Shown: positions 1 to 5,875 of the stretch, in pieces
Numbering within the stretch: position 1 is the first letter of the stretch
Layout of the letters: each line of letters begins with the position of its first letter
Source: Rhizobiaceae bacterium
Lineage (GTDB): Bacteria > Pseudomonadota > Alphaproteobacteria > Rhizobiales > Rhizobiaceae
NCBI GenBank assembly: GCA_016793565.1
Contig: JAEUMA010000667.1
Coordinates: 1 to 7,930, forward strand
Direction of reading: 5' to 3'
Length of the DNA stretch: 7,930 bases
Notes under the pieces: generated by a model
What the model saw: the letters and a program-made list of their open reading frames with translations, nothing else
Databases searched by the model: none
What the model was told of the DNA's origin: nothing
Position numbers and translations under genes: made by a program

Positions 1-650
1 GCGAGGATGAGGCCGCTGCTGATCGTGGTGTCGAACAGGCGCGGCAACCGGTCTTCCACCGGCAGCGTGCGGGTCTGCGGAACCGTGGTCGTGGGGTCGA
101 GAAACACCAGCTTGACCATGGCATTGGCAAGCGATGTTCCAAGGAACGTCATCATCAACGTGGTGATGATCTCGTTGACACCCTGGTATGCCCTCAGCAG
201 AGCCGGCAGCAGCGACCACGCCATTGCGACCAGGGTCGACAGCACGAAGGCGACGACGATCGCAAGCCACACGGGCAAGACGGTCGCCAACCACGGCGCG
301 CTGGCGGCGGCGGTCACCGCGCCGAGCAGGAACTGGCCGTCGACGCCGAGATTCCAGACGCCCGCGCGGAAGGCAATGATCAAGCCTGCGGCGAGAAACA
401 GCAGCGGCGCCATGCGCGTCAGCGTCTGCTGAACGCCCGACGGCGAGAACAGTCCGCGCTCCAGCACATAGGCGTAGTAAGTGAGCGGGTTGACGCCGAG
501 GGCGAGCAGCAACAGGCCGGCGATCACCAGCGCGGCCACCACCGGGCCGATCGTCATCAGCAGGCGGTGCAACAGCGTGCCGCGCACCGGCGCGGAAGCG
601 GTTTCCGCGATCGTGCCTTCGCCGGCAGAGGTTGCGGTGTCGACGCTCAT
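1..650 (-). CDS. BMP-family ABC transporter permease, first permease of the importer (3' end outside window)
   Basis: Inner-membrane permease of a nucleoside/simple-sugar type ABC importer (BPD_transp_2 family, the YufP/NupP type that works with BMP binding proteins). The 216 visible residues have a polar N-terminus of about 30 residues, a hydrophobic segment at about 33-53, the family block NLGVDGQ at 100-106 inside a membrane region (83-112), another segment at about 120-150, and GVNEIITTLMM at 157-167, which corresponds to the cytoplasmic loop that contacts the ATPase. Known family members are about 350 residues, so roughly 40% is missing past the window edge. The ATG (650-648) overlaps the ATPase stop codon as ATGA, and I see no strong ribosome binding site of its own, so translational coupling is likely. 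A second permease gene usually follows and would lie outside the window. The substrate is not readable from this part; family precedent favours nucleosides. Confidence 0.93.
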   Translation of the reverse strand, partial: MSVDTATSAGEGTIAETASAPVRGTLLHRLLMTIGPVVAALVIAGLLLLALGVNPLTYYAYVLERGLFSPSGVQQTLTRMAPLLFLAAGLIIAFRAGVWNLGVDGQFLLGAVTAAASAPWLATVLPVWLAIVVAFVLSTLVAMAWSLLPALLRAYQGVNEIITTLMMTFLGTSLANAMVKLVFLDPTTTVPQTRTLPVEDRLPRLFDTTISSGLIL

Positions 651-2218
651 GCCGCCAGCCCGATCATCAGGCGGCCGACTTCCGTGCGCGCATGCTCGCC
701 GTTCGGTACGGTGCCGACCAGCGCGCCGCCGGACATCACGGCGATGCGGTCGCACAGGCCGAGCAGTTCCTCGAGATCCGTCGAGACCAGCAGCACGCCC
801 TTGCCGGCGGCGGCGATGTCGCGAATGCGCTGGCGGGTCGCCAGCGTATTGGCTAGATCGAGGCCATAGGTCGGCTTGTTGAAGATGACGACCTTTGCGC
901 CCTCGGCCAGTTCGCGCGCGAGCAGCACCTTCTGGATATTGCCGCCGGAGAGGCGGCCGATCGGGGTGTTGATGCTCGGCGTGCGGACGTCGTACTCGCG
1001 CACCAGGTCGGTTGCCCGGCGCTCAATCTCCATGCGCTGCTCGATGCCGTTGCGCCAGAAGGGCGGAGAGCCCACCTGCTTCAGGAAGAAGTTGATCGAC
1101 ACAGGGAAACTGCCGACGGTGCCCTCGCCGAGACGGTCGTCGGTCAGGTAGCGCAGGCCGCTGTCGCGCCGGGCGCCGACGGAAAGCGCCTCGACGGGCT
1201 TTCCTTCCAAGCTGATGGAGCCGCGGTCGGCCTGCAACTGCCCGGCAAGCACCTCGGCGAGCTGCTTCTGGCCGTTGCCGTCGATGCCGGCGATACCCAA
1301 CAGTTCGCCGCGCCGCAGATCGAAGGATATGCTCGACAGGCCGGGCGACGTCGCGCTCGGCGCCAATGCCAGATCGCGGATTTCGAGAACCGTGGCTGCG
1401 TCGGATGGCAGGATCCGGGCGGTAAAATGCCCCTCCTCCGGGTCTTCCGCGCGCTTGCCGAACATCAGTCCGACGATTTCGGCGATCAGTTCGTCCTCGC
1501 CGAGGCCGCGGAACCGCTCCGGTGCGATCTCGCCGACCTTGCGGCCGAGCTTCAGAACGGAGATGCGGTCGCCGAAACTCGCCGCTTCCTTCAGTTTGTG
1601 GGTGATGAAGATGACCGCCAGCCCGCGATCGACCAGGCGCCGCATCAGAGCGCCGAGTTCGTCGATGCCGGCAGGCGTTAGCATCGACGTGGATTCGTCC
1701 AGGATCAGCACGCGGCTGTCGCGCAGCAGGGCGCGCAGGATCTCCACCTGCTGCTGCTCGCCGAGCGAAAGCTCGGACGCGACCGCGTCGAGATCGATCT
1801 TGATGCCGAGCGAGCCGGCGATTTCGGCGACGCGGCTTCGCAGCGCCTCCTTCTTCGGCTTCTGCCACCAGGGCGCCCCCAGCAGGAGATTTTCCGCGAC
1901 CGTCAGCGTCGGCACCAGCATGGTGTGTTGGAAGACCGTCCCGATGCCGAGCGCGAGAGCCTGCCGGGGCGAGCCGATACGGGTCTGCACGCCATCGATC
2001 AGAATGCTGCCGCCGTCCGGCTGCTGCAATCCGGAGAGCATGCCTATCAGCGTCGACTTGCCAGCACCGTTCTCGCCGAGCAGCACATGGACTTCGCCGG
2101 CACGGATCGCGAGGTCGACATTGTCGTTCGCCACCACGCCCGGGAAGGTCTTGGTGACACCGACGAGTGTGATGATTGGCGGCGCTTCAGCCATTGCCGG
2201 AGCCGGCGCGAGGGACAA
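647..2218 (-). CDS. BMP-family ABC transporter ATP-binding protein, two fused nucleotide-binding domains
   Basis: ATPase subunit of the importer: 523 residues with two tandem ABC domains, the usual size and layout of YufO/RbsA-like proteins. Domain 1 (about 15-250) is complete: Walker A GENGAGKST at 48-56, Q-loop Gln97, signature LSLGEQQQ at 150-157, Walker B LILDES with Glu175, and switch His207. Domain 2 (about 275-520) looks catalytically dead: the P-loop region reads GIDGNGQKQ (311-319), the signature LSGGNIQK (423-430) is intact, Walker B reads VVIFNKPTYGLD (443-454) with no catalytic Glu, and Ser479 replaces the switch His. A degenerate second site is normal for this family, although the residues NKP are not the common ones. 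I chose the TTG start (2218-2216) because AGGAGG lies six bases upstream; an ATG nine codons in (2194) has no such site. The stop overlaps the permease start. Confidence 0.95.
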   Translation of the reverse strand: MSLAPAPAMAEAPPIITLVGVTKTFPGVVANDNVDLAIRAGEVHVLLGENGAGKSTLIGMLSGLQQPDGGSILIDGVQTRIGSPRQALALGIGTVFQHTMLVPTLTVAENLLLGAPWWQKPKKEALRSRVAEIAGSLGIKIDLDAVASELSLGEQQQVEILRALLRDSRVLILDESTSMLTPAGIDELGALMRRLVDRGLAVIFITHKLKEAASFGDRISVLKLGRKVGEIAPERFRGLGEDELIAEIVGLMFGKRAEDPEEGHFTARILPSDAATVLEIRDLALAPSATSPGLSSISFDLRRGELLGIAGIDGNGQKQLAEVLAGQLQADRGSISLEGKPVEALSVGARRDSGLRYLTDDRLGEGTVGSFPVSINFFLKQVGSPPFWRNGIEQRMEIERRATDLVREYDVRTPSINTPIGRLSGGNIQKVLLARELAEGAKVVIFNKPTYGLDLANTLATRQRIRDIAAAGKGVLLVSTDLEELLGLCDRIAVMSGGALVGTVPNGEHARTEVGRLMIGLAA

Positions 2219-2224
2219 TCGCGG

Positions 2225-2230
2225 CCTCCT
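2225..2230 (-). promoter_or_regulatory. Ribosome binding site AGGAGG that fixes a TTG start for the ATPase gene
   Basis: On the minus strand AGGAGG is followed by six bases (CCGCGA) and then TTG. This perfect Shine-Dalgarno match at good spacing decides for the TTG start over the downstream ATG, which would be 30 bases away. The site lies 12 bases past the T-run of the upstream terminator hairpin. Confidence 0.75.
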
Positions 2231-2242
2231 GGATATTGCCAG

Positions 2243-2278
2243 ACGAAAAGAAACAGGGCGGCCCGACGGGCCGCCCTG
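2243..2278 (-). terminator. Rho-independent terminator, probably partial, between binding-protein and ATPase genes
   Basis: On the minus strand an 11-base-pair perfect, almost all G/C stem (arms 2268-2278 and 2254-2264) with a three-base loop (2265-2267) is followed at once by TTTCTTTTC (2253-2245). This is a textbook intrinsic terminator. It lies 12 bases after the binding-protein stop codon and upstream of the ATPase and permease genes, which have no other obvious promoter. The likely role, by analogy with other ABC importer operons, is to stop most transcripts or protect the 3' end of the binding-protein message, giving more binding protein than membrane components. A separate promoter downstream of the hairpin has almost no room, with only 24 bases between the T-run and the TTG. 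Confidence 0.88.
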
Positions 2279-2280
2279 CG

Positions 2281-2300
2281 CAAGGAATGCCTATTCCTTG
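2281..2300. repeat. Perfect 8-bp inverted repeat across the binding-protein stop codon
   Basis: CAAGGAAT (2281-2288) and ATTCCTTG (2293-2300) are perfect reverse complements separated by four bases. The TAG stop of the binding-protein gene (2293-2291) lies in it. It ends two bases before the terminator stem begins, so the message would carry two hairpins in tandem. It may be a chance palindrome or a small stability element; it is too G/C-poor to terminate by itself. Confidence 0.5.
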
Positions 2301-3319
2301 ACGTCCGTCATCAAAGCGCGGACGGCGGTGGCTTCGTAGACCGGCTCGACCTTGATGGTGCCGTTGACGATCTCGTCGCGCACGGCCATCACCGAAGTCC
2401 AGACGTCCTCAGGGATTTGCGGCGTCTTCAGCAGCTTCACCGAATCGTCCTTCAGGCCGATCGCATAGCTCTTGGTGCCGAACGTATCGGCCTTGAGGTC
2501 GGCGATCATGGCCGCGTAGACCGGCTCGATATTCCAGACCACCGACGACAGCAGGTAGCCCTTGTCGATGGCGGTCTTGTCGCCGATCACGTCGATGAAC
2601 ATCACCTTGCCGCCGTCGGCTGCCTTGGTGGTCTCGACCGCCTGCAGCATGCCGAAACTGGAGCCGTTGCCCTGACCGAAGATGACGTCCGCGCCGGCGG
2701 CGATCACACTCTCCGTGACGCGCTTGCCGCCGGCCGCGTCGCTATAGGCGGCGGGGCCGATAACAGCGTAGATGATCTTGACCTCGGGGTTCTCGGCCTT
2801 GACGCCCTGCGCGAAGGCGGCGGACTGAGAGTTCCACGACGGCGGCTCGCCCGACACGACGATGCCGACGGTCTTCGAGCGGCTGGTCTTGGCGGCAAGG
2901 CGGCCGGCGAGATAAGCGCCTTCATGGCCGGACAGCGTGTAGTCGGCGACCAGGCCGGCCTTCAGGCCGGTCGGCGTGTCTACGATGGCAACCGGAACCT
3001 TGGTTTCTTCGGCGATCTCGGGGGCGGCCGTGTTGTAGCCGCTGGCATGCGCGATCATCAGGCTGACGCCGTCTTCGGCCAGTTCACGCAGCGTCGGGCG
3101 CACGTCGCCGTAGCCCAAGCCCTGCGCGACCTTGACCTCGACGCCGGCAGCCGCGCCGGCAGCCTTGGCGGCGTCGATGCCCTGCTGGTTCCAGCCGTAG
3201 TCGGTCCCCTCTTCAGGAGTCAGGATTGCAATGGACTTGACCTCGGCGGCCATGCTGCTGCCCAGCATGAACGTCGCGAGCATCAAGCCACTGGCCGTAG
3301 CAAGCAAGTATTTTTTCAT
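2291..3319 (-). CDS. BMP-family periplasmic substrate-binding protein
   Basis: Periplasmic solute-binding component of the importer (Bmp domain, PF02608 type), 342 residues. The N-terminus MKKYLLATASGLMLATFMLG is a Sec signal peptide, with cleavage likely after SSMA or SSMAA (about 24-25). There is no lipobox Cys, so the protein should be free in the periplasm rather than a lipoprotein as in Gram-positive relatives. Family hallmarks are TDYGWNQQG at 39-47 near the N-terminus (ligand cleft entry), HEGAYLAGRLAAK at 132-144, and GADVIFGQGNGSSFGM at 209-224. I start at ATG 3319-3317 because GGAGG lies five bases upstream; the in-frame ATG at 3331 would place the ribosome binding site inside the gene. 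It is the first gene of the transporter operon and is followed by an inverted repeat and a terminator. BMP proteins commonly bind purine nucleosides, but some bind other ligands, so the substrate is open. Confidence 0.95.
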   Translation of the reverse strand: MKKYLLATASGLMLATFMLGSSMAAEVKSIAILTPEEGTDYGWNQQGIDAAKAAGAAAGVEVKVAQGLGYGDVRPTLRELAEDGVSLMIAHASGYNTAAPEIAEETKVPVAIVDTPTGLKAGLVADYTLSGHEGAYLAGRLAAKTSRSKTVGIVVSGEPPSWNSQSAAFAQGVKAENPEVKIIYAVIGPAAYSDAAGGKRVTESVIAAGADVIFGQGNGSSFGMLQAVETTKAADGGKVMFIDVIGDKTAIDKGYLLSSVVWNIEPVYAAMIADLKADTFGTKSYAIGLKDDSVKLLKTPQIPEDVWTSVMAVRDEIVNGTIKVEPVYEATAVRALMTDVKE

Positions 3320-3416
3320 CTGCACCTCCATTGATTGATATTTGTGTTGCCCATATTTTTCTTATACTTATCACATCCGTGAATGTCTTCTTTTTTCATG
3401 CGGACGAGGTATCCAG
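3320..3416. promoter_or_regulatory. Divergent intergenic region, probable promoters in both directions
   Basis: These 97 bases separate the transporter operon (minus) from the small secreted-protein gene (plus) and are clearly richer in A/T than the genes around them. On the minus strand ATAAGTATAAG contains TATAAG (3371-3366), a fair -10 element for the transporter operon. On the plus strand TATACT (3363-3368) is a possible -10, with TTGTGT (3342-3347) a weak -35 at a short 15-base spacing. The two candidates overlap, so the promoters could interfere. There is no clear palindromic operator. GGAGG (3329-3325, minus) is the binding-protein ribosome site. The region is convincing as regulatory DNA; the exact elements are not. 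Confidence 0.5.
3406..3409 (+). promoter_or_regulatory. Ribosome binding site GAGG supporting a GTG start
   Basis: GAGG is followed by seven bases and then GTG at 3417. It decides for the GTG start of the small secreted protein over the TTG at 3342, which would add a cysteine-rich tail ahead of the signal peptide and has no good site. Confidence 0.55.
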
Positions 3417-3851
3417 GTGGATAAGCGTTTCTGGTCTTTTCTTTCCACCATGATATGCGTGGCCGGCCCGGCGGCGACCGTCGAACTGCATCACATCGAG
3501 GTGCGCAGAGGTACCGAAGGGCTGACCAGCATGCCGCTGGTCGTGGCCAATACAGGCATGGCCCCCATTTCCTGCAGTGCCGCGCTGGCGCACTGGTACT
3601 CGACCGTGCTGGCCGAGATCGCGCCCGGCACAGAGGCGACCGTGCCGCTGTGGCTCGATCCGAAGTCGGGCACGATCACCATCCTCAACGACAAGGAGGA
3701 GAACATGCCGGTCGAGGCCCTGTATTGCGGCATTGCCGGACGTGCCTACGAGACGCGGACGGTCCTGGTGCCTGACACGCCCGGAAGCTGGACCGGCACG
3801 CGAAAGGTCGCCTGCGCGGCCGATGCGGACCGGCTGCGATGCGGCCGCTGA
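3417..3851 (+). CDS. Small secreted protein of unknown function
   Basis: I do not recognise the function. The gene encodes 144 residues from a GTG start. The first residues, MDKRFWSFLSTMICVAGPAA, have a short basic n-region and a hydrophobic core, so it looks like a Sec signal peptide cut near residue 20-21. The mature part is about 124 residues, rich in beta-type alternation (TVELHHIEVRRG, MPLVVANTG, TVPLWLDPKSGTITIL), with Cys53, Cys104, Cys133 and Cys142, enough for two disulfides in the periplasm. No enzyme motif is visible. G/C-rich third positions, the signal peptide and the ribosome site argue that the frame is real; the overlapping minus-strand frame lacks all three. It diverges from the transporter operon and converges on the dehydrogenase gene with only 27 bases between stop codons and no clear terminator there. 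A role as a periplasmic accessory of the BMP importer is possible but unsupported beyond position. Confidence 0.75.
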   Translation: MDKRFWSFLSTMICVAGPAATVELHHIEVRRGTEGLTSMPLVVANTGMAPISCSAALAHWYSTVLAEIAPGTEATVPLWLDPKSGTITILNDKEENMPVEALYCGIAGRAYETRTVLVPDTPGSWTGTRKVACAADADRLRCGR

Positions 3852-3878
3852 AGCGGGGCGCTGGGGGAGGCCGGCCAT

Positions 3879-4808
3879 CTAGCCTTGATCCTCGAGAATG
3901 CGGCGCACCGCGATCAGCTTTCCGGCGCGCTCGGCCTGGAGTTCGCGGATGCGTTCCGGCGTGTAACCGTAGATGCCCTCGCCCGACTTGATGCCGAGCT
4001 TGCCGGCGCCGGTCTTGTCGAGCACCAGCTGGGCGACATCCGCCTTGTTCGACAGGTCGGCGTTCAGGAACGAGGAAACGGAACGGTAAATGTCCAGGCC
4101 CGCCATGTCGAGCAACGCCATCGGCCCGATCACCGCCAGCTTGTAGCCGATGCCCCAGGAGACGCAGGTATCGACGTCCTCCGGTTCGATCACGCCGCGC
4201 TCGACCAGATCCACGACTTCGCGAAGCAGGGCATAGAGCACCCGGTTTTCAACGAAGCCCGCGACATCCTTCTTCACCACCACCGGAAGCAGGCCCAGTG
4301 AACGGATCAGGTCGCGGATCGCCGCCACCGTCTCGGGCGCGGTCTGCTCGCCGCCGATCACCTCGATCATCGGGATGATGTGCGGCGGGTTGGACCAGTG
4401 CATTCCGACGAAGCGGGACGGGTTGGAGATATGCGCCTGCAGCGACGTGATCGGGATGCCGGATGTATCGCTGGCGACGATCACCGACGAAGCGATGAGC
4501 GGATCGATCTGCCGATAGACGGAAGCCTTGATCTCGGCGTTTTCCGGCACGTTCTCGATGATAAGGTCCGCGCCTTCGACCACCGCCTCGATGGAGCCGC
4601 TGAAGCTGACGGCGCCGGAACCTGCCGCGGGCGCGGCGACGCCGAGCCTGTCGAGCACGCCGGCCGCCATTTCCAGCATGCCGCGCGCCCATTCGATAGC
4701 CGCCAACGCGCTGTCGTAGGCCGCGACATCGATGCCGCCGCGCGCCAGCCGCGCGGCGATGCCCGGACCCATGGTCCCCAGGCCGATGAGGGCGACCTTG
4801 CGGATCAT
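3879..4808 (-). CDS. 3-hydroxyacyl-CoA dehydrogenase family protein (NAD-dependent)
   Basis: NAD-dependent oxidoreductase of the L-3-hydroxyacyl-CoA dehydrogenase family; such enzymes oxidise a 3-hydroxy group to a ketone on CoA thioesters or, in relatives such as L-carnitine dehydrogenase, on free acids. Numbering from the ATG (309 residues), an N-terminal Rossmann domain opens with VALIGLGTMGPGIA at 5-18. The catalytic pair His137 (in GMHWSNPP) and Glu149 (in PMIEVI) has the family spacing of 12, the SDTSG segment is at 113-117, and Asn188 (in FVENR) begins the C-terminal helical domain, which continues with GPMALLDMAGLDIY (228-241). ATG 4808-4806 shares its A with the TGA of the GST gene; a GTG one codon earlier (4811) is an equally possible start. 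It is the last gene of the operon. It probably oxidises a downstream intermediate of the pathway; whether the substrate carries CoA cannot be told. Confidence 0.9.
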   Translation of the reverse strand: MIRKVALIGLGTMGPGIAARLARGGIDVAAYDSALAAIEWARGMLEMAAGVLDRLGVAAPAAGSGAVSFSGSIEAVVEGADLIIENVPENAEIKASVYRQIDPLIASSVIVASDTSGIPITSLQAHISNPSRFVGMHWSNPPHIIPMIEVIGGEQTAPETVAAIRDLIRSLGLLPVVVKKDVAGFVENRVLYALLREVVDLVERGVIEPEDVDTCVSWGIGYKLAVIGPMALLDMAGLDIYRSVSSFLNADLSNKADVAQLVLDKTGAGKLGIKSGEGIYGYTPERIRELQAERAGKLIAVRRILEDQG

Positions 4809-5434
4809 CACGCGGCCTTGTTGGTGGGGGCCGGCGTACCTGTGGCCTTCTGGAAGGCCGGGCGCTCCGAGAGCGCGGCGACCCAGCGCTCGACGTTCGG
4901 AAGCGCGGGGCGGTCGATCTTGAAGTCGACGCAGCGCTTGAGGATCGGGCCGAGCGCGATGTCGGCGATGGTCAGCTTGCCGAGCGCCAGGAATTCGTGC
5001 CCGGCAAGGCCCCCATCGACGATCTTGAGCTGCGCGACCAGGTCCTTGATCTGGTCGGCATAGTCGGCAGGCTGTTCCTCAGGCTTCAGCTTGGCGCCCT
5101 TGAAAGCGGCGAGGTAGCCGGGATTGATCGCGGCCAGCACGAAATCCATCCAGCGCTCGACCTGCGACTTCTCGGCCGGCGTGGCGCCGGTGAGCTGCGG
5201 CGCATAGGTCGCGGCCAGATAGCGCAGGATGGTGTTGGATTCCCAGATCACGGTATCGCCGTCAACCAGCGTCGGCACTTTCGATGTCGGGTTGAGTGCC
5301 TTGTATTCGACGGTGCCGGTGTTCTCGAACTGGCGGCCGTAATCCTCGCGCTGGTACGGCGTGCCAGTCTCTTCGAGGAAGAAGAGCACCTTTTGCACGT
5401 TGCCGGACGTGGCGCGGCCAAGAAGCTTAATCAT
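4808..5434 (-). CDS. Glutathione S-transferase family protein
   Basis: Cytosolic GST-fold protein of 208 residues, the usual size. The N-terminal thioredoxin-like domain (about 1-78) has the likely catalytic Ser10 in ATSGNVQK, the cis-proline Pro54 in SKVPTL, and Glu65-Ser66 in WESNTILRYLA, which should hold the gamma-glutamyl end of glutathione. The helical C-terminal domain contains the N-capping segment LTIADIAL (154-161) with Asp158. The serine motif resembles theta/beta-like bacterial GSTs rather than the SSxSxR pattern of zeta-class maleylpyruvate isomerases. AGGGAG lies eight bases before the ATG. The gene starts 24 bases after the RidA gene and ends overlapping the dehydrogenase start. 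Next to a gentisate-type dioxygenase it may isomerise a cis ring-cleavage product with glutathione, or open a lactone or thioether; this is inference. Confidence 0.92.
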   Translation of the reverse strand: MIKLLGRATSGNVQKVLFFLEETGTPYQREDYGRQFENTGTVEYKALNPTSKVPTLVDGDTVIWESNTILRYLAATYAPQLTGATPAEKSQVERWMDFVLAAINPGYLAAFKGAKLKPEEQPADYADQIKDLVAQLKIVDGGLAGHEFLALGKLTIADIALGPILKRCVDFKIDRPALPNVERWVAALSERPAFQKATGTPAPTNKAA

Positions 5435-5458
5435 GGGCGGAACTCCCTGTTCTTTCCG

Positions 5459-5866
5459 TCAAGCCTTGGGCTCGAGCGGCTTGTAGACGATGGCGTCCAT
5501 CTCGATCTTCGTGTTGATCACCGCGCGCGCCTCGACCGTGGTGCGCGCAAGCACCGCGTCGCCGATCGCCTCGGTGAACGCCTTGTTGTAGCGGCCGAAG
5601 TCGCGCACGTCTTGCAGGTAGGTCGTAATGCGCACGATATCCTGCAGCGTAGCGCCCTCGTGCGCGATGATGCGCTCGATGGTCTTCAGCGTCGCCACCG
5701 TCTCGACCTCGATGGTGCCGTCGATCATGTTGTTGTTCTCGTCCTTCGGCACCTGGCCGGAGACGAAGATGAAATCGCCGGCGCGCACCGCGGGATGAAA
5801 CGGCAGGTTCGGGTTCTTCTTGCCGATCGCGTAGTGTTTCTCTGACCTGCGGGTGCTGTCGGCCAT
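5459..5866 (-). CDS. RidA (YjgF/YER057c/UK114) family protein, likely imine/enamine deaminase
   Basis: Small cytosolic protein of 135 residues of the RidA family, whose members form trimers and hydrolyse reactive enamines and imines, releasing ammonia. By comparison with E. coli RidA, the key arginine (Arg105 there) is present as Arg108 in LARTTVE, and the conserved Glu120 as Glu122 in TKIEMDA, so it should be active rather than one of the Arg-lacking subfamilies. FVSGQVP (34-40) is the family's N-terminal strand motif. AGGAGA (5877-5872) lies five bases before the ATG and shares bases with the TAG stop of the LVIVD gene, so translation is tightly linked. Dedicated RidA-like proteins occur in aromatic pathways that pass through amino intermediates, such as 2-aminomuconate deaminase; placement beside a ring-cleaving bicupin suggests a similar job here, not shown by sequence. 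Confidence 0.93.
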   Translation of the reverse strand: MADSTRRSEKHYAIGKKNPNLPFHPAVRAGDFIFVSGQVPKDENNNMIDGTIEVETVATLKTIERIIAHEGATLQDIVRITTYLQDVRDFGRYNKAFTEAIGDAVLARTTVEARAVINTKIEMDAIVYKPLEPKA

Positions 5867-5875
5867 CGCAATCTC

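Noticed and set aside
7..432. Plus-strand open frame of 141 codons at the window start
   Set aside because: Antisense to the permease, whose minus-strand translation shows clear BMP permease motifs to the window edge.
1215..2339. Plus-strand open frame of 374 codons opposite the ATPase gene
   Set aside because: Ser/Arg/Pro-rich antisense shadow of conserved ABC motifs; no domain seen.
1925..3334. Plus-strand open frame of 469 codons opposite the binding-protein and ATPase genes
   Set aside because: It is the antisense shadow of two clear genes, is rich in Arg, Gly, Asp and His as G/C-rich shadows are, and would run through the terminator.
3396..3878. Minus-strand open frame of 160 codons overlapping the small secreted protein
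   Set aside because: Low-complexity Arg/Gly/Ala-rich translation without signal peptide or ribosome site; the plus-strand frame has all the marks of a real gene. A minus-strand gene here is not fully excluded.
3852..3878. Bidirectional terminator between the converging genes
   Set aside because: Only a four-pair hairpin (AGCG/CGCT) and a GGCCGGCC palindrome are present, with no T-run on either side.
4808..5434. Naming the GST a maleylpyruvate isomerase
   Set aside because: Context fits, but the active-site stretch is not the zeta-class pattern, so I kept the general family name.
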